Below, in pieces: positions 19,290 to 28,018 of a stretch of 64,000 bases of DNA. The stretch spans positions 1 through 64,000 of the forward strand of contig NZ_JAWLHG010000016.1 of NCBI RefSeq assembly GCF_041690465.1, written 5' to 3'. This stretch comes from Falsiroseomonas sp041690465. GTDB taxonomy: Bacteria; Pseudomonadota; Alphaproteobacteria; Acetobacterales; Acetobacteraceae. Each line of letters starts with the position of its first letter. Within the stretch, counting starts at the first letter, position 1. The notes beneath the pieces were generated by a model. That model had not been told where the DNA came from. It saw nothing but the letters and a program-made list of their open reading frames with translations, and did not search any database. The position numbers and the translations under genes were made by a program.

Positions 19290-19370
19290 GGCTGTGCCCG
19301 TGTTGGTGACGCCACCACAACGGCCGGGCGCGGAGGGGGTTGCACGGCCCCCGCTCCCGGAGCCCCTGCC

Positions 19371-20096
<726 letters not shown>

Positions 20097-20100
20097 GCCG

Positions 20101-20961
20101 TCACACCCAGTAGGCGATGCGGCCGCGGAAGCGGACGAAGAAGGCGGCGGCCGCAACGACCAGCAGCGCGGTGTAGAGCAGCGCCGCCAGCCAGGCCGCG
20201 AGCGGCCCGCCACCCTCCACGAGCGGCCCGCGCACCGTCTCCAGCACCGTGTAGAAGGGGTTGAGCAACAGCAGCGGCTGCAACTCCGGCGACAGTTGTG
20301 ACGGGCGCCAGAGCACCGGTGTCATGAAGAAGCCGAACTGCATCACGCTTGCCACGATCTGGCCGATGTCGCGGAATCGCGCGCAGAGCATGCCGAGCAG
20401 CATGGTCGCGGCGAAGGCGTTGACCAGGATCAGCGCGATGCCGAGCGGCAGCAGCAGCGCCTCCGGCCCCGGCGCGTGGCCGAGCAGCAGGAACACCGCG
20501 AGGATCAAGGGCGCGTTGTGCAGGGAGACGATGGCGTTGCGCAGCACCGCGCGCAGCGCATGCACGGTGAAGGGCATCGGCAGCTGGCGGATCATGCGCC
20601 CGGCGGAGTTCAGGCTGCCGGTCGCGTCCTGCACCGTCAGCGAGATGAGGTTCCAGGTGACGAGGCTCACCGCCAGATGGGGCAGGTAGTCGGCCGGCTC
20701 CACCCGGAACAGCCGCGAATAGATGAAGCCGAGACCGGCCACCATCGCGCCGGTCGAGATGGTCAGCCAGAACGGGCCGAGCACCGAGCCGCGGTAGCGA
20801 TGGCGGATGTCCAGCCAGGCCAGCGCCCAGGCCAGCCGCCAGCGCGCGAAACCGGTGGTGAGGTCGGCGATCGCCCGCTGCCGCCGGCAGGGGCGGCCGG
20901 CATCATGCTCGAGAACCGGCATGGCGCGCTCGGCGAGCCCGCCGGAAGCCTGGCCGTCCAT
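20101..20961 (-). CDS. Polysaccharide ABC exporter permease (KpsM / Wzm-like)
   Basis: A 286-residue membrane protein of the ABC-2 type. After a ~40-residue N-terminal tail it reads WALAWLDIRHRYRGSVLGPF, the family's conserved entry to the first span, followed by six hydrophobic segments and the FFMTPVLWRPSQL and LNPFYTVLETVRGPL motifs typical of polysaccharide exporters. The start is uncertain by about 13 codons (another Met at MPVLEHD). It partners the ATPase encoded four bases downstream. Confidence 0.9.
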   Translation of the reverse strand: MDGQASGGLAERAMPVLEHDAGRPCRRQRAIADLTTGFARWRLAWALAWLDIRHRYRGSVLGPFWLTISTGAMVAGLGFIYSRLFRVEPADYLPHLAVSLVTWNLISLTVQDATGSLNSAGRMIRQLPMPFTVHALRAVLRNAIVSLHNAPLILAVFLLLGHAPGPEALLLPLGIALILVNAFAATMLLGMLCARFRDIGQIVASVMQFGFFMTPVLWRPSQLSPELQPLLLLNPFYTVLETVRGPLVEGGGPLAAWLAALLYTALLVVAAAAFFVRFRGRIAYWV

Positions 20962-21200
20962 GCCCGTGACCCGGTCCGTACGCTGCTCAGCCGCCGATGC
21001 GAACGGAAGGTGCGGTCACGCGGTGGGGGCTGTCGGGCATGCGCGGCTCCGGGCTGCGGGGCGCGCCTGCTGGTGGCGGCGCGCGGCGATGCTCTTCCGC
21101 CCTGCGGCCGGGGCCGTCAATCCTGTCTGGCCGGGCGCGCTCACGGGCTGTTGATCGCACTTGGCTCGCGGCGCATCGTGGCCAGCGCGAGGGAGAGCCG

Positions 21201-22163
21201 ATGGCGGGATACGGAACGGCGCACATGCCGGCTGCGCCGGCAGCACAGATGCCCGAGGCCCTGCTGCGCCTGGCGCGGCCGGCGCTCAGGTTGTTGCGCC
21301 GACTGCCGCTGGTCGGGCCACCGCTGGTGCGGGCGACGCTGCTCCGCCGCCAGCACCGCGCGACCGGCGAACGGGCGCAACTCGATCCGCCGGTCACATT
21401 CAACGATCACATCCTCCACCGCATGCTCTACGACCGCGATCCGCGGCTGAAGGTGATCAACGACAAGCTGGCGGTGCGGCAGGTGATCGCAGGGCTGGCC
21501 GGCCCCGCCTTCGTGGTGCCGCTGCTTGGCGTCTGGGACGACCCGGAGCGCATCGACTGGGAGCGCCTGCCGGAGCGTTTCGTGCTGAAGTCGAACCACG
21601 CCTCCGGCCGCTTCGCGCTGGTGCGCAACCCGGCCGAGCGCGATCCCGCCGCGCTGGCGGCGCGGGCGCGGGCTTGGCTGTCGAGCGACTACTTCGACGA
21701 GTCGCTGGAATGGGGCTATCGCGGCTTGCCGCGGCGATTGCTGGCGGAGCCGCTGCTGGTCGGGCCGGATGGCGGCCCGCCGGCGGAGTTGCAGGTGCTG
21801 ACCTTCGGCGGCCGGGCGCATTACTACCGCATCCAGACCGGCCAGAAGGGGATGGGGGGCCGCACCGACACCTGGTACGACCCGTCCGGTCGTCGGCTGG
21901 AGATCCGCATCGGCCTGCGGCCCAGCGGCGTGACGGCAACGCGCGAGGAGGCCGAGACCGCCATGGCCGCCGCCGAGCGCGTCTCGGCCGGGTTCGCGCA
22001 TCTGCGGGTGGATTTCTACCTCACCGGCTGCGGCCCCCGGATCGGCGAGCTGACGCCCTATCATCGCGCCGGCATGACGCGCTGGGCGCAGCGCGAATGG
22101 GATGAGCGGCTCGGCGCGCTGTGGACCGCCGCCACCGCGCGGGGCCCGGCCCTTGCCCGCTGA
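21201..22163 (+). CDS. TupA-like ATP-grasp protein
   Basis: A 320-residue protein from ATG 21201 with a GGGAG ribosome-binding site eight bases upstream. The pattern is that of the teichuronopeptide-type TupA-like ATP-grasp family: FNDHILHRMLYDRDPRLKVI, DKLAVRQ, FVVPLLGVWDDPERI, LPERFVLKSNHASG (glycine-rich ATP loop), EWGYRGLPRRLLAEPLL, then HLRVDFYLTG and IGELTPYHRAG near the end with metal-binding acidic residues. ATP-grasp enzymes join a carboxylate to an amine or similar acceptor; here probably an amino acid or sugar-acid decoration of a glycan. It is a close relative of the C-terminal half of the protein at 25007-26830. Confidence 0.85.
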   Translation: MAGYGTAHMPAAPAAQMPEALLRLARPALRLLRRLPLVGPPLVRATLLRRQHRATGERAQLDPPVTFNDHILHRMLYDRDPRLKVINDKLAVRQVIAGLAGPAFVVPLLGVWDDPERIDWERLPERFVLKSNHASGRFALVRNPAERDPAALAARARAWLSSDYFDESLEWGYRGLPRRLLAEPLLVGPDGGPPAELQVLTFGGRAHYYRIQTGQKGMGGRTDTWYDPSGRRLEIRIGLRPSGVTATREEAETAMAAAERVSAGFAHLRVDFYLTGCGPRIGELTPYHRAGMTRWAQREWDERLGALWTAATARGPALAR

Positions 22164-23754
22164 ACGCCACCCCTGGCGCGCGGCCGCCGCGCCGGTCGCG
22201 CTTTGCCTCCCGCTCTGGCTCGCCGCCCCGGCGCCCGCCGCCCCGGCGGAGCTGCTGAGGATCGGCGTCGCGGTGGAGACCAGCGGGATCGACCCGCATC
22301 TCAGCGCTTCCCAGCCGAACGCGCAGGCGCTGCGGCATGTGTTCGAGCCGCTGGTGGCAATGGACGCGGCGCAGCGCCCGGTGCCCGGGCTTGCCGTGTC
22401 CTGGGAACTCGACCGGGTGGATCCGCGGCGATGGGTGTTCCGGCTGCGCCCGGGCGTGCGCTTCCATGACGGTCAGCCCTTCGGCGCCGAGGATGTCGCT
22501 GCCTCGCTGCGCCGGGCGATGGACCCGCCGGGCGGCGTCGGCGGCTACGCCTCCTACCTGCGGCAGGTGGTCGGATTCACGGTGCTGGACGAGCACACGC
22601 TGGAACTGCGCACCGCAGCGCCCCATCCGGCGCTGCCCTTCGACCTGACGGCGCCGATGATCGTCTCGCGCCACGCTGCGGCGGCGCCACCCGATGCCTT
22701 CAGCAGCGGCCAGCGCGCGGCGGGCACCGGGCCATATCGCTTCGCGGGTTGGCGCCGGGGCACGGAGCTGCTGTTCGAGCGCAACCCGGCCTGGTGGGGC
22801 GAGAAGCCGGCCTGGGCGCGGGTGCAGATGCTGCCGCGGTCGCAGGATGGCGCGCGCGTCGCCGCGCTGCTCGCCGGCGAGGTGGATCTGATCGACCAGG
22901 TGCCCACCACGGCGCTGGAGACGATCCGCGGGCGGCCTGACCTGCGGCTGTCGCAGGCGGTGACCAGTCGGCTGATCTTCCTGGCGCTCGATGCGATGCG
23001 GCCGGTCACGCCCTTCATGACCGACAGCGCCGGGCGCCCGCTGCAGCCGAATCCGCTGCGCGACCCGCTGGTGCGCCGCGCACTGAGCCTGGCGCTGGAC
23101 CGTGGGGCGATCGTGTCGCAGGTGATGGGCGGCATGGCGCTGCCGGCCGGCCAGCTGCTGCCGCCGGGGATGATTGGCACCGACCCCTCGCTGCTGCCCG
23201 ACCCGCACGATCCGGCGGAAGCGCGCCGCCTGCTGCGCCAGGCCGGCGTGCCGGAGGGCGCGCGGCTGGTGCTGCACGGCCCGAACGACCGCTACCTCAA
23301 TGACGAGAAGGTGCTGGTGGCAGTGGCGGGGATGCTGCGCCGCGTCGGTCTCGCGGCGGAGCCGGTGGTGGCGCCGTTCTCGGTGTTCCGTGCGCGGCAG
23401 CGGCGGCACGACGCCAGCATGACGCTCAACAGCTGGGGCACCGAGACGGGCGATGCCTCGCTGGCGCTGCGGGCGCTGCTTGGCGCACCTGGCCGCCCGA
23501 CCGGCTGGGGGCAGGTGAACTTCCTCGGCTATGCGAACGAGGCCTTCGAGTCGGCGCTCGCCACCGCGATGCGCGAGGCTGACGAGCCGGCCCGGCTCGC
23601 GGCGCTGGCGCGGGCGACCGGGATCGCGATGGCGGACCGCGGCGTGCTGCCGCTCTACTTCCAGCATGCGGTCTGGGCGAGCAACCGTGGAGTCGACTAC
23701 CGCCCGCGGAGGGATGAGTACACCCTCGCCATCTCGGCCCACCCCGCGCGCTGA
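22153..23754 (+). CDS. ABC transporter substrate-binding protein, family 5 (DppA/OppA-like)
   Basis: About 533 residues. I read the start as TTG 22153, which gives a good signal peptide (AAAAPVALCLPLWLAAPAPA then AAPAELL); an ATG at 22102 is the alternative. Family 5 features are present: GIDPHLSASQPNAQAL, VFEPLVAMDA, ELDRVDPRRWVFRLRPGVRF, HDGQPFGAEDV, GTGPYRFAGWRRGTEL, RNPAWWGE, RALSLALDRGAIV. It would bind peptides or similar solutes in the periplasm. No dpp/opp permease or ATPase genes are nearby, so it is an orphan inside a glycan region and overlaps the upstream ATP-grasp gene by 11 bases. Confidence 0.88.
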   Translation: MPAERHPWRAAAAPVALCLPLWLAAPAPAAPAELLRIGVAVETSGIDPHLSASQPNAQALRHVFEPLVAMDAAQRPVPGLAVSWELDRVDPRRWVFRLRPGVRFHDGQPFGAEDVAASLRRAMDPPGGVGGYASYLRQVVGFTVLDEHTLELRTAAPHPALPFDLTAPMIVSRHAAAAPPDAFSSGQRAAGTGPYRFAGWRRGTELLFERNPAWWGEKPAWARVQMLPRSQDGARVAALLAGEVDLIDQVPTTALETIRGRPDLRLSQAVTSRLIFLALDAMRPVTPFMTDSAGRPLQPNPLRDPLVRRALSLALDRGAIVSQVMGGMALPAGQLLPPGMIGTDPSLLPDPHDPAEARRLLRQAGVPEGARLVLHGPNDRYLNDEKVLVAVAGMLRRVGLAAEPVVAPFSVFRARQRRHDASMTLNSWGTETGDASLALRALLGAPGRPTGWGQVNFLGYANEAFESALATAMREADEPARLAALARATGIAMADRGVLPLYFQHAVWASNRGVDYRPRRDEYTLAISAHPAR

Positions 23755-23798
23755 TGGATGTCGGGGAGGGAAATGTCTATTGAGCGACAAATAAACGC

Positions 23799-24998
23799 GT
23801 GACGACCACCAAAAGCCCGCGCATAGTCCCAAAAATGGCATCGCAACGTTCCAGTTTCGTCGCATTCCAGCAATCCTCGCCCTCCACGCCTTCGTGGTCT
23901 GCCGATGCGGCGCTGCGGGAGCTCCTGCTGCCCGAGACAGAAGCCGGCTGCCCGGCCGCCCCATCCCTCCCCTGCTTCCGCGTTCTGCCCCTGACCGAGC
24001 TTCGCCCGGGCAGCCCGCGCCTGTTGCAGGGCCTCGGCACCAATTCGCTGCCACGCTTCCTCCGGCGGGCCACGAGCGTCGCACTGGAGATCGGCGGCGC
24101 AGCGGTGGCCGACCGCCTCCTGCCGCCGCGGCCCGCGCCGATGGAGGTCGAGGAGGGCCGCGCCCGGCCAGGGGGAGGTTCCTTCGCGCTCTATCTGCAC
24201 TGGTCGCCCGACGGGCGGATCTCGGAGCTGGTGCGGCGGCAGGTGCTGCTGTGGCGCGCGCAGGGCTTCGCCGTGGTGTTCATCAGCAACGCCGCCCCGC
24301 CAGCGCCGGACTGGGATGCGATCGCGGATCATGCCGTGCTGCGGGTGCGGCGCGGCAATGCCGGGCGCGATTTCGGCGCCTGGCGCGACGGTCTGCGACT
24401 GGTGGAAGCGCGGTTCGGCCGGCCGGCGGAGCTTCTGCTGGCGAATGACAGCGTGCTCGGCCCCTTCGCCCCGCTCGATCCGCTGGTCGCAGCCTGGCGC
24501 GCCAGCGGCGAGGGCCTGTTCGGCATGACCGAGAGCCTCGCGGGCGGGCCGCATCTGCAATCCTACGCGCTGCTGGCACGCGGCGCCGGCCCGATCGCGA
24601 GCCTGGCCGACCACCTGGCGAAGCTGCCGGACAGCGCGAGCAAGTGGCGCCTGGTGCAGCGCGGCGAGATCGGGCTCAGCCACCGCATGCTGAAGGACCG
24701 GCAGTTCTGCGGCGCACTGTTCGACTACCCGTCGCTCTGCGGCATGGTGGATCGCGCGGAGCGCCGCGCGCTCGGGCCGCGCTTCGCGCGTGCGGACGCG
24801 CTGTGGCGCTTCCCGCTGAACCCGACGCACCATCTCTGGCGGCCGCTGGTGACGCGGATGGGCTTTCCCTACCTGAAGCGCGAGCTCATCCGCCGCATGC
24901 CCGACCCGCTCTCGCCCCGCGCCGCCTGGCGCGAGGTGGTGCCGGCACCCTGGGCGCGGCTGATCGAGGACCACATGCGCCTGATGCAGGGCGGCTGA
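23799..24998 (+). CDS. Rhamnan synthesis protein F (RgpF)-like
   Basis: A 399-residue protein with a GTG start (ATG 23835 is an alternative, giving 387 residues). The core matches RgpF-type proteins: FALYLHWSPDGRISELVRRQ, FVISN-like VVFISNAAPP, VLRVRRGNAGRDFGAWRDGL, ELLLANDSVLGPFAPLDPL, LFGMTESLAGGPHLQSY. This family is found in rhamnose-containing polysaccharide loci and is thought to contain a glycosyltransferase-like fold. The C terminus is basic and carries a DHMRLM ending. It is followed eight bases later by the glycosyltransferase-ATP-grasp fusion gene. Confidence 0.85.
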   Translation: MTTTKSPRIVPKMASQRSSFVAFQQSSPSTPSWSADAALRELLLPETEAGCPAAPSLPCFRVLPLTELRPGSPRLLQGLGTNSLPRFLRRATSVALEIGGAAVADRLLPPRPAPMEVEEGRARPGGGSFALYLHWSPDGRISELVRRQVLLWRAQGFAVVFISNAAPPAPDWDAIADHAVLRVRRGNAGRDFGAWRDGLRLVEARFGRPAELLLANDSVLGPFAPLDPLVAAWRASGEGLFGMTESLAGGPHLQSYALLARGAGPIASLADHLAKLPDSASKWRLVQRGEIGLSHRMLKDRQFCGALFDYPSLCGMVDRAERRALGPRFARADALWRFPLNPTHHLWRPLVTRMGFPYLKRELIRRMPDPLSPRAAWREVVPAPWARLIEDHMRLMQGG

Positions 24999-25006
24999 GG
25001 CGCCCG

Positions 25007-26830
25007 ATGACGGAGGCTGTGTCGGAGCAGACGAAGAGTGCCGCGCCGCTCTGCGTCTACACGGCGCTGACCGGTGGCTATGAGCGGCTGAACGAGCAGC
25101 CGATGGCGCGACGATCGGGGCTGCGCTTCATCTGCCTCACCGACGATCCCGAGCTGCGCAGCGAGAGCTGGGAATGCCGGCTGGTCCGCCCGGCCTTCCG
25201 GATGGACCCGGTGCGCAGCCAGCGCGACCTGAAGATCCGGCCGCACCTGCATCTGCCGGAATTCGACGCCTCCCTCTACATCGACAACAGCGTGGTCCTG
25301 AAGCAGCCGCCGGAGGCGCTGTGGGCGGCGCGCGACATCCGCGCCGGCCTCTCCCTGCCCCGCCACACCGGGCGGGAGACGCTGCTCGACGAGTTCGTCG
25401 CTGTCGCGCGCATGGGGCTCGACGACCAGGCGCGGATCTTCGAGCAGCTGAACCACTACCAGCTCGTGCATCCCGCCGTACTGGAGGAGCGCCCGTGGTG
25501 GACCGCGATCCTGCTGCGCGAGCACCACCGTGCGGATGTGCGGGACTTCGCCGAGATCTGGGCCGCGCATGTGCTGCGCTATTCCCGGCGCGACCAGCTT
25601 TCGGTGAACGTGGCGCTGCGCGAGAGCGGGCTGCTGCCCTATGTGCTGCCGCTCGACAACCGGCGCTCCGGCTTCCATCGCTGGCCGGTCACGCCGGGGC
25701 GGGTGCGCGATGCCGGCCCGCGCAGCGCCGCTTCCAGCCAGATGCCGCTGCTCGGCCGGGCGCGTGCGCTGGAGCAGCGCGAGACGGAGGTCGCGCGGGT
25801 ACGCGGCACGCTCGCCTGGCGCGCGACAGAGCCGCTGCGCTGGGCGGAACGCCGCCTGCCGCTGCTGCGCCTGCTGGTACGCAAGCGCCCCTCGCCGGCG
25901 ATGCTGGCGGCGGCAAGGAGGCTTCCGCTGGTCGGCCCCCGCGTGGTGCGGGCGGAGCTGACCCGCCGCTTCCGCGCGGCGAACGGGCGCGCGCCGCGGC
26001 TAGACCCGCCGGAGACCTACAACGACCACATGCTGGCGCGCATCCTGGATGAGCGGGATCCGCGCTTCCCGACCTTCTGCGACAAGCTGGCGATGCGCGA
26101 GCTGGTGCGGCGCGAGCTGGGCGAGGCGTTCGTGGTGCCGCCGCTCGGCGTGTGGCGCGATCCCGGCGAGATCGAGTGGGACGCGCTGCCGGAGCGCTTC
26201 GTGCTGAAGGCGACGCATGGCTCCGGCTACTACGCGGTGGTGCGCGGCGCGGCGGATCGCGATCCGGCGCGGCTGGCGGCGAAGGCGCGCGGCTGGCTGG
26301 CCAACGACTATTTCGACACCGCGCTGGAATGGGGCTATCGCGGGTTGCCCCGCCGGCTGCTTGCCGAGCCGCTGCTGACTGCGCCCGATGGCGGCGAGTT
26401 GCTGGAGGCGGAGGCCTATGTCTTCGGCGGGCATGTGGCGCTGCTGCGCGTGCTGCGCGGCACCAAGGGCCGCGTGGAGCGCCGCGAGCGCTGGTTCGAC
26501 CGGGCCGGCGAGCCGGTGGAGATGAAGCTGGTCTGCCCGATCGGCCCGGTGGCGCTGGCGCCGGCCGACTTCGCGCAGGTGGTCTCGGCCGCCGAGGCGT
26601 TTGCGGCGGGCTTCGCGCATCTGCGGGTGGATTTCGCCATCTGCGCGGAGGGCGTGAAGGTCAACGAGGTGACGGCCTATTCGCTCGCTGCCAATGGCGC
26701 CTTCGTGCCGCAATCCTGGGATGCGCGCCTCGGCCGGATGTGGAGTGCGGCGGCGCGGGGCGACGCGGTCGAGGCGGTGATCGAGCGGGAGATCGCGGCA
26801 GCGCGGCGCGAGGAGCGCGGCGGCGCGTAG
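25007..26830 (+). CDS. Fusion: DUF616/TOD1-like glycosyltransferase domain + TupA-like ATP-grasp domain
   Basis: A 607-residue protein from ATG 25007. Residues ~12-240 resemble the DUF616/TOD1 glycosyltransferase-like family: LCVYTALTGGYERLNEQP, RFICLTDDPEL, ASLYIDNSVVLKQPPEALW, DQLSVNVALRESGLLPYVLP. A linker with a charged helix (ALEQRETEVARVRGTL) leads to a TupA-like ATP-grasp region (~290-590): YNDHMLARILDERDPRF, LPERFVLKATHGSGYYAVV, EWGYRGLPRRLLAEPLL, HLRVDFAI, VKVNEVTAYS. The second half matches the whole 320-residue protein at 21201. Such an enzyme could both add a sugar and attach a carboxylate-linked group. Confidence 0.85.
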   Translation: MTEAVSEQTKSAAPLCVYTALTGGYERLNEQPMARRSGLRFICLTDDPELRSESWECRLVRPAFRMDPVRSQRDLKIRPHLHLPEFDASLYIDNSVVLKQPPEALWAARDIRAGLSLPRHTGRETLLDEFVAVARMGLDDQARIFEQLNHYQLVHPAVLEERPWWTAILLREHHRADVRDFAEIWAAHVLRYSRRDQLSVNVALRESGLLPYVLPLDNRRSGFHRWPVTPGRVRDAGPRSAASSQMPLLGRARALEQRETEVARVRGTLAWRATEPLRWAERRLPLLRLLVRKRPSPAMLAAARRLPLVGPRVVRAELTRRFRAANGRAPRLDPPETYNDHMLARILDERDPRFPTFCDKLAMRELVRRELGEAFVVPPLGVWRDPGEIEWDALPERFVLKATHGSGYYAVVRGAADRDPARLAAKARGWLANDYFDTALEWGYRGLPRRLLAEPLLTAPDGGELLEAEAYVFGGHVALLRVLRGTKGRVERRERWFDRAGEPVEMKLVCPIGPVALAPADFAQVVSAAEAFAAGFAHLRVDFAICAEGVKVNEVTAYSLAANGAFVPQSWDARLGRMWSAAARGDAVEAVIEREIAAARREERGGA

Positions 26831-26852
26831 TGGTGCGATGGCGGGTGGGGAA

Positions 26853-26869
26853 GGTCCGGCGCCGGGACC
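26853..26869 (-). terminator. Weak hairpin 3' of tRNA-Thr
   Basis: Arms GGTCC and GGACC around a 7-base loop just downstream of the tRNA on the minus strand, followed by TTCCCC. Short stem and a poor T tract; it may end the tRNA transcript but could be chance. Confidence 0.25.
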
Positions 26870-26873
26870 AGGC

Positions 26874-26948
<75 letters not shown>

Positions 26949-26982
26949 GGACCGGCTCGGAAGCGGCCGGTTTCCTAGCCCG

Positions 26983-28014
26983 TCAGGGGGGGCGCCGCAA
27001 CCCCCCGCCCGCGCCCGCCGCCGCATCGTGCCGGCGCCAGAGGCGCAGCGGCGTGCACACCACGGGCCAGCCGGCGGCGACCACCGGCGCTTCGCCCAGC
27101 TTCTCGAAGGCGGAGGACAGCAGCCGCAGCATCGCCTCGGCCGCCCGCCAGCCGGGGCCGGCACGGGCAAGCTCCTCGCTGCCGACCACCGCCAGGCCAC
27201 CCTGGAGGCAGAACTCCAACTCGGGCGAGGCCAGCGCGATCACCTGGCCGGGCTGCGCGGCGGCGACGACCTCGGCGAACCAGTCGCCCTCGTCGAATTG
27301 CGGCCAGACCATCAGCAGCGGCGGGACCGGGCCGCGGGCAGCGAACCAGGCCAGCGTCGCCGCGGCATCCAGGCCCTTGCGTACCGGGAAGGCGATACCC
27401 GTCTCGCCCGACCGGTCCGGGTCGCTCGCCGCGACGGCCAGCCCCGCACGGTCCAGCGCCCGGGCGAACAGGCCGAAGCCCGCGCCGAGTTCGCAGATCC
27501 GGCCGAGTGGCGCGAGCAGGCGCAGCGCCTCGGCGGTCGGCAGCGCCTTGCCGAGATGCCGCAGGCCGTGCGGCACCGCACGACAGGCCGCGGCGACCAC
27601 CTCGGCCGTCGGCGGCTGCCCGGCATGCAGCGAATGCAGATACCACGCCCGGCGCGCCGCCGCGGCGGCGAGCCACCCCCCTGCCCCGCCGACCGCCCGG
27701 ATCGCCTCCGTCGCCTCCACGGCGGCGAGCGCGGCACCGAGACGCCAGCGCTGCGCGCGCGCGGCAAGGGACTGGTCGGTCGCCGGCACCTGGCGCAAAG
27801 CCGCGCGCAAGGCCGCCGCCGGCTGCGAGGCGAGCGCGGCCGCCTCCGCTGCATCAGGCCGGAAGCACAGCGTTGCCGGGTCCGCGCGGAGCAGGGCGAA
27901 GGGGCGCAGCGCGTCGGGCGGCAGCGTCACCTCCAGCGCGCCGTCGAGCAGCACCCGCAGGTCGAGGCTGAACGGCCCGAGCCAGGGGACCGGCGAGGCC
28001 TCCGGCGCGGACAC
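26983..28014 (-). CDS. SAM-dependent methyltransferase-like protein
   Basis: A 343-residue protein. The C-terminal half shows a Rossmann methyltransferase pattern: ICELGAGFGLFARALDRAG (motif I) followed by VAASDPDRSGE (acidic end of strand 2), VPPLLMVWPQFDEGDW (motif IV position) and VIALASPELEF. The N-terminal ~150 residues are helical, alanine-rich and unrecognised. Acceptor unknown. It lies four bases downstream of the AI-2E-type transporter gene on the same strand and could be co-transcribed with it. Confidence 0.6.
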   Translation of the reverse strand: MSAPEASPVPWLGPFSLDLRVLLDGALEVTLPPDALRPFALLRADPATLCFRPDAAEAAALASQPAAALRAALRQVPATDQSLAARAQRWRLGAALAAVEATEAIRAVGGAGGWLAAAAARRAWYLHSLHAGQPPTAEVVAAACRAVPHGLRHLGKALPTAEALRLLAPLGRICELGAGFGLFARALDRAGLAVAASDPDRSGETGIAFPVRKGLDAAATLAWFAARGPVPPLLMVWPQFDEGDWFAEVVAAAQPGQVIALASPELEFCLQGGLAVVGSEELARAGPGWRAAEAMLRLLSSAFEKLGEAPVVAAGWPVVCTPLRLWRRHDAAAGAGGGLRRPP

Positions 28015-28018
28015 GAGG

